Part shown: in pieces, positions 26,734 through 35,201 of the stretch
Position numbering within the stretch: position 1 is the first letter of the stretch
How the letters are laid out: each line of letters opens with the position of its first letter
NCBI RefSeq assembly: GCF_023502345.1
Contig: NZ_JAMFLX010000014.1
Span: 1-64,000 of the forward strand
From: Parendozoicomonas callyspongiae
GTDB taxonomy: Bacteria > Pseudomonadota > Gammaproteobacteria > Pseudomonadales > Endozoicomonadaceae
Length of the DNA stretch: 64,000 bases
Direction of reading: 5' to 3'
Translations under genes and position numbers: made by a program
Notes under the pieces: model-generated
Databases searched by the model: none
Told to the model about the DNA's origin: nothing
What the model saw: only the letters and a program-made list of their open reading frames with translations

Positions 26734-27936
26734 ATGACAGTGCCCCAGTCCAATATCTTCATTATTATCGCGTGCCTTCTGTTTCTGGCAGGCTGTGCTC
26801 TCAGGAAAGGGGTAGTCACATCCCAGGCTGAGCAGAAGTCCTATGACTTGCTACTAATCGCCTACGACAATGGCGATGGTCGCGCATTTCGCAGCCTCCT
26901 GCCCGAGCTGACCAATCGCAATATCAGCTGGCATGTTATTGCCTTTGGCCCGGCAGCAGATCTGTTTGAACCTGGTGAAAACATCACCATCCTTAATCAG
27001 CAGGTTTCTGCACAGGAAGCTCTGAAATGGAAAGAAAATCGCCGGCAGCAACTGCCGGATCAGGTTATTCAACTGCTTTTGGATAAAATCAAACCCCGCA
27101 TACTGATAACAGGCATGGCTCATGCGGAGCAGGCGCGGCTGACTTCACTCTGGTGGCAGCAGGGTGTCTGGACCATCGCTTTTTATGATAACTATGAATC
27201 GCCCTCTGAGCAGGGCTGGGTTCAGCCATGGCTGGAGCAAAAGCCTCCCGTTGAAGAGATCTTTGTTCCTTCAGCACGCCTGAGCAAGAGTTTCCCGGAG
27301 AGTATTTCCCGCTCGAAAGGCATAAGCGTTGTCGCTCATCCCACTCTTAAGGAGTGGGATGAAACTATTAAAAGAAGTCATCCGGAAGTTTTAAGGGAAT
27401 CCCTGAAACTTGGCAGCCAGCCAGTTGTGCTGATTGCCGGTGGGTATGATAAAGGTTACCAGAACAGCCTGACTCTTATGGCTGAAGCCGCAAGTCTGCG
27501 ACCGAACCTGCAATGGCTGGTTGTCCCACACCCACGCAACAAAGGCGAATTTGAACGAGCTCTGCTTAACAGTGATAATCCACCTCCCTTTCAGCTTATT
27601 GAGAATGAACCCACGGTTCGCCTTGCAGGCATAGCTGATCTGGTGATGACTCATCGCTCGACCGTTGGCTGGCTGACTTCTCAGCTGGGTATACCGACAC
27701 TGTTCGTCCGCCCGGAAGCACCACCGGAACACTTGGCGAATAATCGGATTACCATGGTGAACAGTGTCTCGTCATTATTAAATGGTATTCACCGGGAACT
27801 GGATAACCCCTCACACAGTTCTATTCCGGCAAGAATCAAAGAGCTTCCCCATATTTCAGATATCATCCAGAAGCGATTAAACCCGGGGCCAGGCAAGCCT
27901 ATGCAAATTGACTATGTTGAGGACGTCGGCCAATAG
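26734..27936 (+). CDS. Lipoprotein with a possible glycosyltransferase-B-like fold, function unknown
   Basis: Not assigned to a named family. The 400-residue product starts with a lipoprotein signal ending in the lipobox LAGC (Cys21), and Ala follows the Cys, so the outer membrane is the likely site. The rest resembles a two-domain GT-B/UDP-GlcNAc-epimerase fold: an N-terminal half with YDLLLIAYDNGDGRAFRSLL and a C-terminal half with VVLIAGGYDKGYQNSL, LVVPHPRN, ADLVMTHRSTVGWLTSQLG and IPTLFVRP, the usual order of donor-site elements. An outer-membrane lipoprotein of this kind is unusual, so an enzymatic role is only a hypothesis. Possibly co-transcribed with sanA downstream. Confidence 0.65.
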   Translation: MTVPQSNIFIIIACLLFLAGCALRKGVVTSQAEQKSYDLLLIAYDNGDGRAFRSLLPELTNRNISWHVIAFGPAADLFEPGENITILNQQVSAQEALKWKENRRQQLPDQVIQLLLDKIKPRILITGMAHAEQARLTSLWWQQGVWTIAFYDNYESPSEQGWVQPWLEQKPPVEEIFVPSARLSKSFPESISRSKGISVVAHPTLKEWDETIKRSHPEVLRESLKLGSQPVVLIAGGYDKGYQNSLTLMAEAASLRPNLQWLVVPHPRNKGEFERALLNSDNPPPFQLIENEPTVRLAGIADLVMTHRSTVGWLTSQLGIPTLFVRPEAPPEHLANNRITMVNSVSSLLNGIHRELDNPSHSSIPARIKELPHISDIIQKRLNPGPGKPMQIDYVEDVGQ

Positions 27937-28067
27937 CCATTGGGGGATACTGGTCATCCCTCACTTTACTCCTAACCGTCAGGAACGTTAGGCTATTCCT
28001 ATGGCTAACAATCCTGTAAATATCCTCATTACTCCTCAACAGCATTCTTCAATCTCCGGTTCCACCT

Positions 28068-28736
28068 ATGTCTGACTGGATGACACGAAAGAGAATGCTG
28101 ATACTGCTTACCCTTGCCATTTCAGGGGTGATGACAGCTGTTGCTGTGAGCAGCCTGTTTGTTGCCCGTCAGGCCTCCCCCTATCTTTATGATGATATTC
28201 AAGCTCTTCCCGGTAATAAGGTTGGAATAGTCCTCGGCACCAGTCGTTATACCTCAGAGGGCAACTTGAATGGACATTACCGCAGGCGCCTGGAAGCCGT
28301 GACAGCATTAGTTCGAGCCCATAAGATCAAGTATGTTCTGGTCAGCGGTGATAATGGCACCCGCTGGTACGACGAACCTACACGTATGAAGCGTGACCTG
28401 GTTCGCATGGGTATATCACCGGATATCATCTATCGGGACTATGCCGGTTTCAGAACACTGGACTCCATAATTCGTGCCAAAAAAGTCTTCGGACTTGAGA
28501 ATTTCACGGTTATTACTCAGCGTTTTCATAACGAGCGAGCCCTGTTTCTGGCCAGGGCCCATGGTATTTCTGCAATAGGCTTTAATGCTCGGGGCACTCT
28601 TGTGCAGACAGACTTCAGCAACCGCATCCGTGAAGCACTGGCCCGGGTGCTTGCGATTATTGAAACCTATATTTTAGGTACAGGTGCCCAGGTGTTAGGC
28701 CCTGAAATTGTTATCGGAGATACTCCTCCAACCTAG
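28068..28736 (+). CDS. sanA: SanA-like envelope protein (DUF218/YdcF family)
   Basis: Inner-membrane protein whose E. coli relative contributes to the barrier against vancomycin and other large molecules. The 222-residue product has one N-terminal membrane helix (about 9-31) and a periplasmic DUF218 domain with GIVLGTSRYT, the YVLVSGDNGT strand, ARG/NERALFLARAHGI and EALARVLAIIE. It partly overlaps an upstream in-frame extension of the next gene, but the real tyrP-like start lies beyond its stop. Confidence 0.85.
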   Translation: MSDWMTRKRMLILLTLAISGVMTAVAVSSLFVARQASPYLYDDIQALPGNKVGIVLGTSRYTSEGNLNGHYRRRLEAVTALVRAHKIKYVLVSGDNGTRWYDEPTRMKRDLVRMGISPDIIYRDYAGFRTLDSIIRAKKVFGLENFTVITQRFHNERALFLARAHGISAIGFNARGTLVQTDFSNRIREALARVLAIIETYILGTGAQVLGPEIVIGDTPPT

Positions 28737-28779
28737 GTTTAACCCCAGAGTCCAGCCCGCCTGCTATGCTGACGGGAAT

Positions 28780-29952
28780 ATGATAAAACCATCACCTCCC
28801 GTCGGCGCTACATTGATCGTAGCTGGCACCACAATCGGTGCCGGAATGCTTGCACTTCCCATGATTTCTCACGGTCTGGGTTTTGGCGTGATGGCTGCCT
28901 TTATGCTTATTACCTGGGGGATGATGGCTGTTGCAGCCCTGTTAATACTTGAAGTCAATCTCACGATTAAACCTGGATGCAGCTTGTTTGTTATGGCCAC
29001 AGAAACACTGCAAAACAAAGGGAAGTTTCTTGCCATAGGTTCCATGCTGTTTCTATTCTATGCCCTTTTGGCAGCCTACATTGCCGGAGGCGGCAGCCAG
29101 CTTGGACAGTACATTCCTGAACATAGTGAACTGCCCATAGGTCAAAACAGCCAGGGAATGCTGTTGTTTACACTCCTGTTCGGAACAATGGCTTCAGCCG
29201 GAGTGCGTTATGTCGACATCTGCAATCGCCTGCTGTTCCTGTTTATGCTGGGTGCTTTTGTTATTGTTCTGGGAATTCTCTCACCAGAAGTTCGTCCTTC
29301 TCAACTTATCTCCTTACCAGAAAACAAGTGGCTGGGAATAACGGTTTTACCAGTAGTATTCACCTCATTTGGATACCACGGCGGTATTCCAAGCCTGATT
29401 GCCTACGTTGGCCCGAACCGACAGCTGCTTAAACGCATTTTCCTGCTGGGAAGCTTCCTTCCACTTCTGGTATATCTTCTCTGGCTGGCAACGGCTCTTG
29501 GACAGCTTGATGCAAATCAGCTTGCAATGATTGCAGATGACGGTTCAGTAACAGCTCTGGTAACGGCACTGACAGAGTCCAGTCATTCTTCTTTTCTGGA
29601 ATCATTTATCCATATCTTTACCGATCTTGCCCTGATCACTTCCTTCCTGGGTGTTGCCCTTGGGCTTTTCGATTTTATGCACTCAGCTTTGAACTCTTCA
29701 TCCAGAGTAAAAACAGCAATCGCTGTTTATATTCCACCGTTGATTATTGCCAGCCTGATTCCAGGGGCGTTTGTTGTGGCACTCAACTTTGCTGCTCTGG
29801 CACTGGCTGTTCTGGCTATCATCCTTCCGGCCCTGATGCTGCTTGAACTTAGAAAAAGAGGGCTTGTTAGCAAGAGTGCAACAGGAATCCTGTTCTGGCC
29901 AACTGTACTTTTTGGTGTTGCTATTTGTCTGCTTACCCTTTTTTACTCCTGA
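28780..29952 (+). CDS. Aromatic amino-acid permease (TyrP/Mtr family)
   Basis: Proton-coupled importer of tyrosine or tryptophan in the inner membrane. The 390-residue product has about eleven hydrophobic helices, the family opening GATLIVAGTTIGAGMLALP, and VFTSFGYHGGIPSL in the middle. ATG 28780 follows GACGGGA and gives the conserved N-terminus; the frame reaching back to 28708 lies within sanA. Which aromatic acid it carries cannot be told from sequence. Confidence 0.88.
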   Translation: MIKPSPPVGATLIVAGTTIGAGMLALPMISHGLGFGVMAAFMLITWGMMAVAALLILEVNLTIKPGCSLFVMATETLQNKGKFLAIGSMLFLFYALLAAYIAGGGSQLGQYIPEHSELPIGQNSQGMLLFTLLFGTMASAGVRYVDICNRLLFLFMLGAFVIVLGILSPEVRPSQLISLPENKWLGITVLPVVFTSFGYHGGIPSLIAYVGPNRQLLKRIFLLGSFLPLLVYLLWLATALGQLDANQLAMIADDGSVTALVTALTESSHSSFLESFIHIFTDLALITSFLGVALGLFDFMHSALNSSSRVKTAIAVYIPPLIIASLIPGAFVVALNFAALALAVLAIILPALMLLELRKRGLVSKSATGILFWPTVLFGVAICLLTLFYS

Positions 29953-30015
29953 TAATTCCCTCAATACCACCAGAACATGCCTACACTGTCAGCGACTCTA
30001 TTCAGGAGTTCTTGT

Positions 30016-30339
30016 ATGTCGAATTACATGTTAATACTGTCCTGTGGTCCGTCTGAGGGTCGGTTTCACCGGGCAGAAGAAATGGCCAGGATGCTCAGGA
30101 ATCAAGGACATGAAACCACGCTTTTCCTGGTACAGAACGCCACTCTTGCCGCTCGTCCCTCTCCTGCCGGAAAACCCTTGCAGGATCTAACATCCCAGGG
30201 TATTTCGGTTCTGGCTGATGAGTTCTCTCTGAAAGAAAGAGGGATCCTGCCTGCTCAAATGGCCCATGAAATTTCACCGGCTTCTCTCGATCTGGTTGTT
30301 GATGCTTTGGCAGCAGGCCACAAGGTTCTGTGGGAGTAA
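30016..30339 (+). CDS. DsrE-family protein 1
   Basis: The 107-residue product has the DsrE/TusD fold: a first strand YMLILSCGP, a helix after a loop with FHRAEEMARML, a strand TLFLVQNAT, and the C-terminal block SLDLVVDALAAGHKVLWE. It has one cysteine (C10), not at the usual persulfide position. ATG 30016 follows CAGGAG. It is first in a row of three DsrE-like genes with gaps of 6 and 9 bases, so one operon; sulfur relay is possible but unproved. Confidence 0.75.
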   Translation: MSNYMLILSCGPSEGRFHRAEEMARMLRNQGHETTLFLVQNATLAARPSPAGKPLQDLTSQGISVLADEFSLKERGILPAQMAHEISPASLDLVVDALAAGHKVLWE

Positions 30340-30345
30340 GCGATT

Positions 30346-30759
30346 ATGAGTATATCCCTGACCTTTGCTCTTATGGATGCTCCATACGAAAGCTCCAGAA
30401 CAGTTACAGCCCTCCGCCTCATAGATATCGCTGCACGCAGAGGATACGATCTCAAGATTTTTGCTTATGAAGGAGCTGTAGCCCTTGCATACAAAGATCA
30501 GGCAGCCCATGCCAATATTGTGCACAAACATGACATAGAAGAGGAAAACCATCCTCTTCCACATAAGTGGATAGAAAGCCTGCATGAAACAGCTGTCCAG
30601 CACAAAGGAAGTATCGAATGGGTCAACTGTGACATATGCGGTGATGAACGGGGTATTGATAACTATGTTGAGTGTACACGAGGGGGAACACATGTAGATT
30701 TTTGGCAGTTTGTCAGCAGTACTGACAATACTCTGGTCATTGGAACTACAACAACGTGA
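30346..30759 (+). CDS. DsrE-family protein 2 with three clustered cysteines
   Basis: The 137-residue product has a DsrE-like N-terminus (LTFALMDAPYESSRTVTAL) and a distinctive cysteine cluster: C95, C98 (VNCDICGDERG) and C110 (VECTRGG). The CxxC could bear a persulfide or bind metal. The preceding charged segment HKHDIEEENHPLPHKW is histidine-rich. It is second in the three-gene operon. No specific partner is known to me. Confidence 0.7.
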   Translation: MSISLTFALMDAPYESSRTVTALRLIDIAARRGYDLKIFAYEGAVALAYKDQAAHANIVHKHDIEEENHPLPHKWIESLHETAVQHKGSIEWVNCDICGDERGIDNYVECTRGGTHVDFWQFVSSTDNTLVIGTTTT

Positions 30760-30768
30760 GAGGAGACC

Positions 30769-31149
30769 ATGAAAGTATTAAGTATTATTAGTACTCCATG
30801 GAGAGCAACTCTTGAGGAGCAGGATGACACGATCATTTGGCTTATGCACGCAATAGCAGATGTTGGTGCAGAGGTTGATGTTATTCTCTATGGCGATGCT
30901 GCAGGCTACGGAGCCAAAGGCCTTGATGCCAGAGGCTTGACCTTTGGGCAGACATCACAGAGTAACCCTCCAGATATCAACCGAGACCTCATCAACTTTT
31001 TGAAAAGGGGCAGAAAAGTGTTTATCTGCGAAAAGTCACTTAGTCACCTGGGAATCCATAAAGACTCCGTTCTTCCGGGCCTTGAACTGGTCAGCAAAGA
31101 CAAGTTGGTTCAACTCTTTGATCGCTATGATAAAGTCTGGCATTGGTAA
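30769..31149 (+). CDS. DsrE-family protein 3
   Basis: The 126-residue product has the DsrE fold with a single cysteine, C87, in VFICEKSLSHLGI, which resembles the active-site context of DsrE/TusD (cysteine followed a few residues later by RGI-like). That makes it the most likely sulfur-carrying member of the three. A GAGAGGAG ribosome site precedes the ATG. Downstream the SET-domain gene is convergent. Confidence 0.72.
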   Translation: MKVLSIISTPWRATLEEQDDTIIWLMHAIADVGAEVDVILYGDAAGYGAKGLDARGLTFGQTSQSNPPDINRDLINFLKRGRKVFICEKSLSHLGIHKDSVLPGLELVSKDKLVQLFDRYDKVWHW

Positions 31150-31235
31150 CCGTATGGAATTGCCAGAGGCCGTTTATCCCTGTCTTATTCTTCTCGACAA
31201 CAATAAAGGTTTGCAGGGATAGATACAGCGTTTAT

Positions 31236-31255
31236 CCTCTCTTACCGGAGAGAGG
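31236..31255. other. short hairpin between convergent genes
   Basis: CCTCTCT and AGAGAGG form a 7-bp stem with a 6-base loop between the third DsrE gene and the SET gene. It lacks a U-tract, so it is at best a weak terminator. Confidence 0.35.
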
Positions 31256-31295
31256 TCATAACTCGGTAACCGTTGACCGGCTTCCGGGTATAGGT

Positions 31296-31997
31296 TTAGT
31301 TTTTCTTTTTCTTTCTGCGGTTGCGCTTTCCACCACGCTGCTGACGGATAACAAGAGCCTCCTGGGTTAAACGTACCCAACCCTCCTCGTTAACTGTCAC
31401 GAAGCGCTCCAAGTCTGTTTCAATATGATCAGGCACTACGGAAAAATCTTTATCCCGTCCAGGGTGATAGTCCCAGAACAGCTCTTCACCAGGCTCTATC
31501 TCCCGCAGGGAGACTGCCACCACGTGAAGATTCTCCGTCACAAACATTTCCAGGTTTGGATCATCATTGCTGTTTGCATATCGCATGACAGATGTACAAT
31601 GCGCCCCATCAATACCGGTTTCCAACTCAGGGTAATCTCCCTGCCAGGGTTGATCATCCTCTTCTTCATCCACCAACCAGAGAATATAGGTATCCTGATT
31701 GAGAAAATGCGGCTGGCCCTGCTCATCTTCCTGCCACATAACATAACGCCCAGTTGCTGGAACCAGAAGTCGGTACGATTTTCGGCCGGTGTACTCACCT
31801 ACAACTCTTCCAGCCGGAATAAAGTTTTTGGTGAATAAGCCTGTTCCTGCCTCATCCAACTGACTTTCACCCGATTCCAGATGAAATTCATAATTAGCGA
31901 GACGGGCTTTTAATTCGGCAATTTCACTTTGCAGACTGATGATTTTCTCAGTGGTCATCGAATCTTCTGTTGCCTGGGTCAGATCAGTACTGTTCAT
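31296..31997 (-). CDS. SET-domain protein with a basic C-terminal tail
   Basis: Candidate protein lysine methyltransferase. The 233-residue product has a short coiled coil (about 19-40), then SET motifs: GTGLFTKNFIPAG (51-63), VGEYTGR, the RYAN...DPN block (139-148; the usual RFINHSCDPN) and GEELFWDY (170-177). It ends KRNRRKKKK (224-232), which looks like a nuclear localisation signal. Bacterial SET proteins in intracellular bacteria modify host histones, so a nucleomodulin role is a reasonable hypothesis. The NH of the canonical motif is NS here, so activity is uncertain. Start 31997 is one of several choices (a GTG at 32042, an ATG at 31958). Confidence 0.75.
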   Translation of the reverse strand: MNSTDLTQATEDSMTTEKIISLQSEIAELKARLANYEFHLESGESQLDEAGTGLFTKNFIPAGRVVGEYTGRKSYRLLVPATGRYVMWQEDEQGQPHFLNQDTYILWLVDEEEDDQPWQGDYPELETGIDGAHCTSVMRYANSNDDPNLEMFVTENLHVVAVSLREIEPGEELFWDYHPGRDKDFSVVPDHIETDLERFVTVNEEGWVRLTQEALVIRQQRGGKRNRRKKKKN

Positions 31998-32146
31998 GGT
32001 TCGAATTACTATCCCTGATTTTCTTGTTATATATCCAATCACATAACTCCGTGTGATTGATTATTCAGCTTACCAGCTTACTGCGTGATTAAAAGCCGGA
32101 TTGGATTAATATTAAATGAATAATCAATCATCTCAGCAGGGATGCT

Positions 32147-34075
32147 ATGGGCCCGGAATCGCGAATCAATGGTCGCCACTGGAGATCTGTCCAGGAGGAT
32201 ATCGGGCGAAACCCCAAGGACTATATAATTCAGAACAATGGCAACCAGAAATGGCTGGAAACCAGATCGGGTTTGGTCGTATGGCGAGAGGGCACACAAA
32301 AGTACAATTTGGTCAGAACCTGTAATCCCAGTAAAAAGAATGATGTCAAGCACTGCCTTGACCTTGTTGATGACCTTCCAGAAGCAACCTGCAAGCTTTT
32401 ACTGGAAAGAAAAATAACACCCCACGGTACAACCACTTCACTGTATCGCCCTCCAAATCCAGCATCTACTCCCACTTCACCTGCTCCAACACCAAGCTCT
32501 TCACCATCAATGGTTCCGGTTGATGAGAAAACAGATGAAGGCGATGAAACAGTAATCACACCTCCCTCTGCCACTTACTCGACGACCTCTGATTCCCCGC
32601 CAAATGAAAAAGAGACCGGCAGGCAGTGGTTTGATGCATACATCAATCCATCAAAGTTACTGCCTGGCAGCAGGTGGTCTTTAGATGCCATTCATAAACT
32701 TAGTGAGCAACAGTTTGAGGACGAGCACGATTTTATCGAGGCTATGTTCCCCAACCCTGAGCCAGGACAATACCACAACCCGCAAATGCCTCTGCTTTCT
32801 GCCCCCATGGCTGATGTAGTCAATAGCTCAGACGCTCTAAAGGAGCAGGCACTCAAAAATCTTGACAGAGTGCTTGAACATATGGGGATATCCCGGGATG
32901 GAGAGACCTTTCAGGTAGTTCCCAACGCATGGGAGAAAACAGACCGCTGGCTGCCTCCACCAAACGGTAAGGATGATGACCACATCAAGCTGAGAATCAC
33001 CAGAACTCTGATTTTCCTGCATGAGTGCGGCTTACCCCACGCCGAGGGTCTGCACCAGTTACTTCAAACCGAACGAGAAGCTAATGGCTGGCCACGAGTT
33101 GATTATTGGGATGAAGCTCTTGGCAAAGGCTCCATACAATCCCATCCAGCTCCGGGAATCATTGGGGTACCCGGAACCAGTTCAAGCAAGCTCCCGCTGC
33201 CTCCGACAGCAGCACCAGGTAAACCTCCTGTTCCGAAAAGAACACCACCAGTCCGCAGGACAGGACTTGACTTAACTCGCCCAACAACAGGGAGGACTCC
33301 CGGAGCTCCAGAAAATAACTCAATTGCCTTGAACCCAAACCCAAATCACAAACCCAGTCAAAGCCACTGCAGTTACACTATTCCTGCATTTGATCGCAAT
33401 GGTCAGCTTATTCATCTGAAAGTCCAGGATAATAACTATGATCAGGTCAGGGAGTTTCTGGAAAAATCACCGAATCACCCTTACGCCCAAAAACTGAATG
33501 ATAAAAATGGTGTTGGCTCTGAAAATGGAGCAATCCGTTTTTATGATAATGCTTACGATCGACGCCATAGATTAAATAATGAATACCTGACAAACACCCA
33601 TCGTCATTTTCAGGGTACAACACTTGTTCCCTTGACATTTCCAGGTGACCCTAATCAGTATCACAGTGTTGAACAGTATTTTCAGTCCAGAAAATTTATT
33701 GATGGGGCAAAGCAGGGAGCAAGCAAACACCTGCTCAAAACAGCATGGCTGGACGTAATGTCATCCAATAATGGAAAAGAGGCATCAGAAAGAGGAAGAG
33801 AGCAAAAATACAGTGACTTGATTGATTTTGATAAATGGAATCAAGTCAAACAAGGTATTATGTACCGAGCCATACTGCACAAATTCCAGCAAAATGCCGA
33901 GCTTCGACAGAAGCTGATAGCCACATGGCCCAACGTCATAATTGAAGATACATCAGAACAGCAGGAGCATATTGATGATTACTGGGGCAGTGGTATTGGC
34001 GATGTCGGTTCCAATATAACTGGCCAGATTCTCGGACAAGTCAGGGAAGAGCTGATGGCAAACCCGCAACCATAG
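32147..34075 (+). CDS. Large proline-rich protein with C-terminal NADAR (YbiA-like) domain
   Basis: The 642-residue product is modular. Residues 1-90 form a compact domain with tryptophans I do not recognise; 95-150 are a Pro/Ser/Thr linker; 160-345 a mostly helical domain; 350-415 a second Pro-rich linker. Residues about 425-640 match NADAR/DUF1768: HSVEQYFQSRKF (from H505), FDKWNQVKQGIMYRAILHKF, DDYWGSG (about 610) and GQILGQVREEL. Characterised NADAR proteins cleave N-glycosidic bonds of riboflavin intermediates or remove ADP-ribose from guanine. The linkers and extra domains are unlike YbiA (about 160 residues) and suggest a secreted effector or toxin-type protein. A GCAGGGA ribosome site precedes the ATG. 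Divergent from the SET gene. Confidence 0.72.
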   Translation: MGPESRINGRHWRSVQEDIGRNPKDYIIQNNGNQKWLETRSGLVVWREGTQKYNLVRTCNPSKKNDVKHCLDLVDDLPEATCKLLLERKITPHGTTTSLYRPPNPASTPTSPAPTPSSSPSMVPVDEKTDEGDETVITPPSATYSTTSDSPPNEKETGRQWFDAYINPSKLLPGSRWSLDAIHKLSEQQFEDEHDFIEAMFPNPEPGQYHNPQMPLLSAPMADVVNSSDALKEQALKNLDRVLEHMGISRDGETFQVVPNAWEKTDRWLPPPNGKDDDHIKLRITRTLIFLHECGLPHAEGLHQLLQTEREANGWPRVDYWDEALGKGSIQSHPAPGIIGVPGTSSSKLPLPPTAAPGKPPVPKRTPPVRRTGLDLTRPTTGRTPGAPENNSIALNPNPNHKPSQSHCSYTIPAFDRNGQLIHLKVQDNNYDQVREFLEKSPNHPYAQKLNDKNGVGSENGAIRFYDNAYDRRHRLNNEYLTNTHRHFQGTTLVPLTFPGDPNQYHSVEQYFQSRKFIDGAKQGASKHLLKTAWLDVMSSNNGKEASERGREQKYSDLIDFDKWNQVKQGIMYRAILHKFQQNAELRQKLIATWPNVIIEDTSEQQEHIDDYWGSGIGDVGSNITGQILGQVREELMANPQP

Positions 34076-34192
34076 TACCTACCCCGATTTCTGTTAACAT
34101 CCCCGGGTAACTATTCTACACAGACTTTCACAGATCCTGTGTTAGAATGCCGCGTCCTTTCATCCCACCTAACCACGGGAGCAGCCGTTCGT

Positions 34193-35152
34193 ATGATTAC
34201 AGCTTACCGTCTCCAGCAAAACCGTCTCCAGATTGATCAGCTTGGCCTCAATAATGCCTTGCCAGGAGATACGGTATGGCTGGATGTGGTTGAGCCGACG
34301 GACGAGGAGCGATCATGGTTGGACAGTTATTACGTTGAAGAAGTCCCGGACAGCGAAGACCTGAACGAGATTGAGGCAACATCCCGTTTCTACCAGGATA
34401 AAGATGGCCTTCATATTACCAGCTTCTTCCCTCACCGCTCAGGCAAGGAAGTGCGTAATACCAGCGTCTCATTTAACCTTCGCCCTCACCTGCTGATAAC
34501 CCTTCGGGATGAAGAAGTTGGCCTGTTCCGACTGGTTAGAAATTACCTGAAACGCCAGCACTTTGATCTGGACTCTCCGATGATTGTCCTGACAGCTCTG
34601 TTTACAGCCAAGGTTGACTACCTTGCTGACCTTCTGGAAGAAGTTTACGAAAGCCTTGAGCTGGTCAGTGAGATCACCCTGCGTGAGGACACCAATGATG
34701 AAACCCGAGACCAGGCCCTGAAAGAGATCGGCCAGCAGGAGGACTTGAACGGTAAAATCCGCCTGAGTCTGCTGGATAGCCAGCGCTCCCTGCGTTACCT
34801 GGTTCGTAACCGCCGTATTCGCCTGGCGGATCATCATCAGCAGGAAATTATGGAAATGCTGCGGGATATCGACTCCCTGCTTCCCCATACAGCGTTCCTG
34901 TTCGACAAGATCAACTTCCTTCAGGAAGCGGTGATGGGTTTTATCAACCTGGAACAAAACAAGATCATCAAGACCTTCTCTGTTGTGGCAACCGTTTTCA
35001 TGCCTCCAACACTGATTGCCAGCAGCTACGGTATGAACTTCTCGATTATGCCCGAGCTGGGTTGGGAAATGGGTTACCCCTTTGCCGTGAGTTTTATGAT
35101 TCTGAGTGGACTTGGTACTTATTACGCCTTCAAAAAGAAAGGGCTTCTCTAG
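34193..35152 (+). CDS. corA: CorA-family divalent cation transporter
   Basis: Mg2+/Co2+ channel of the inner membrane. The 319-residue product has a long cytoplasmic helical domain and two C-terminal helices joined by the hallmark YGMNF loop (about residue 281-285). ATG 34193 (MITAYRLQQN) is preferred to the upstream frame start. A perfect terminator follows. Confidence 0.94.
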   Translation: MITAYRLQQNRLQIDQLGLNNALPGDTVWLDVVEPTDEERSWLDSYYVEEVPDSEDLNEIEATSRFYQDKDGLHITSFFPHRSGKEVRNTSVSFNLRPHLLITLRDEEVGLFRLVRNYLKRQHFDLDSPMIVLTALFTAKVDYLADLLEEVYESLELVSEITLREDTNDETRDQALKEIGQQEDLNGKIRLSLLDSQRSLRYLVRNRRIRLADHHQQEIMEMLRDIDSLLPHTAFLFDKINFLQEAVMGFINLEQNKIIKTFSVVATVFMPPTLIASSYGMNFSIMPELGWEMGYPFAVSFMILSGLGTYYAFKKKGLL

Positions 35153-35170
35153 TTTCTGTGCAGAATCCAA

Positions 35171-35199
35171 AAAAATGCCGCTCAATGAGCGGCATTTTT
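35171..35199. terminator. bidirectional terminator, corA / gldG-like
   Basis: A perfect 13-bp stem (AAAAATGCCGCTC and complement) with a 3-base loop carries A and T runs at its outer ends, so it works for both convergent genes. Confidence 0.9.
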
Positions 35200-35201
35200 A
35201 G

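Noticed and set aside
34469-35185. 238-residue minus-strand frame
   Set aside because: It is antisense to corA, which is unmistakable; the frame shows no motif.
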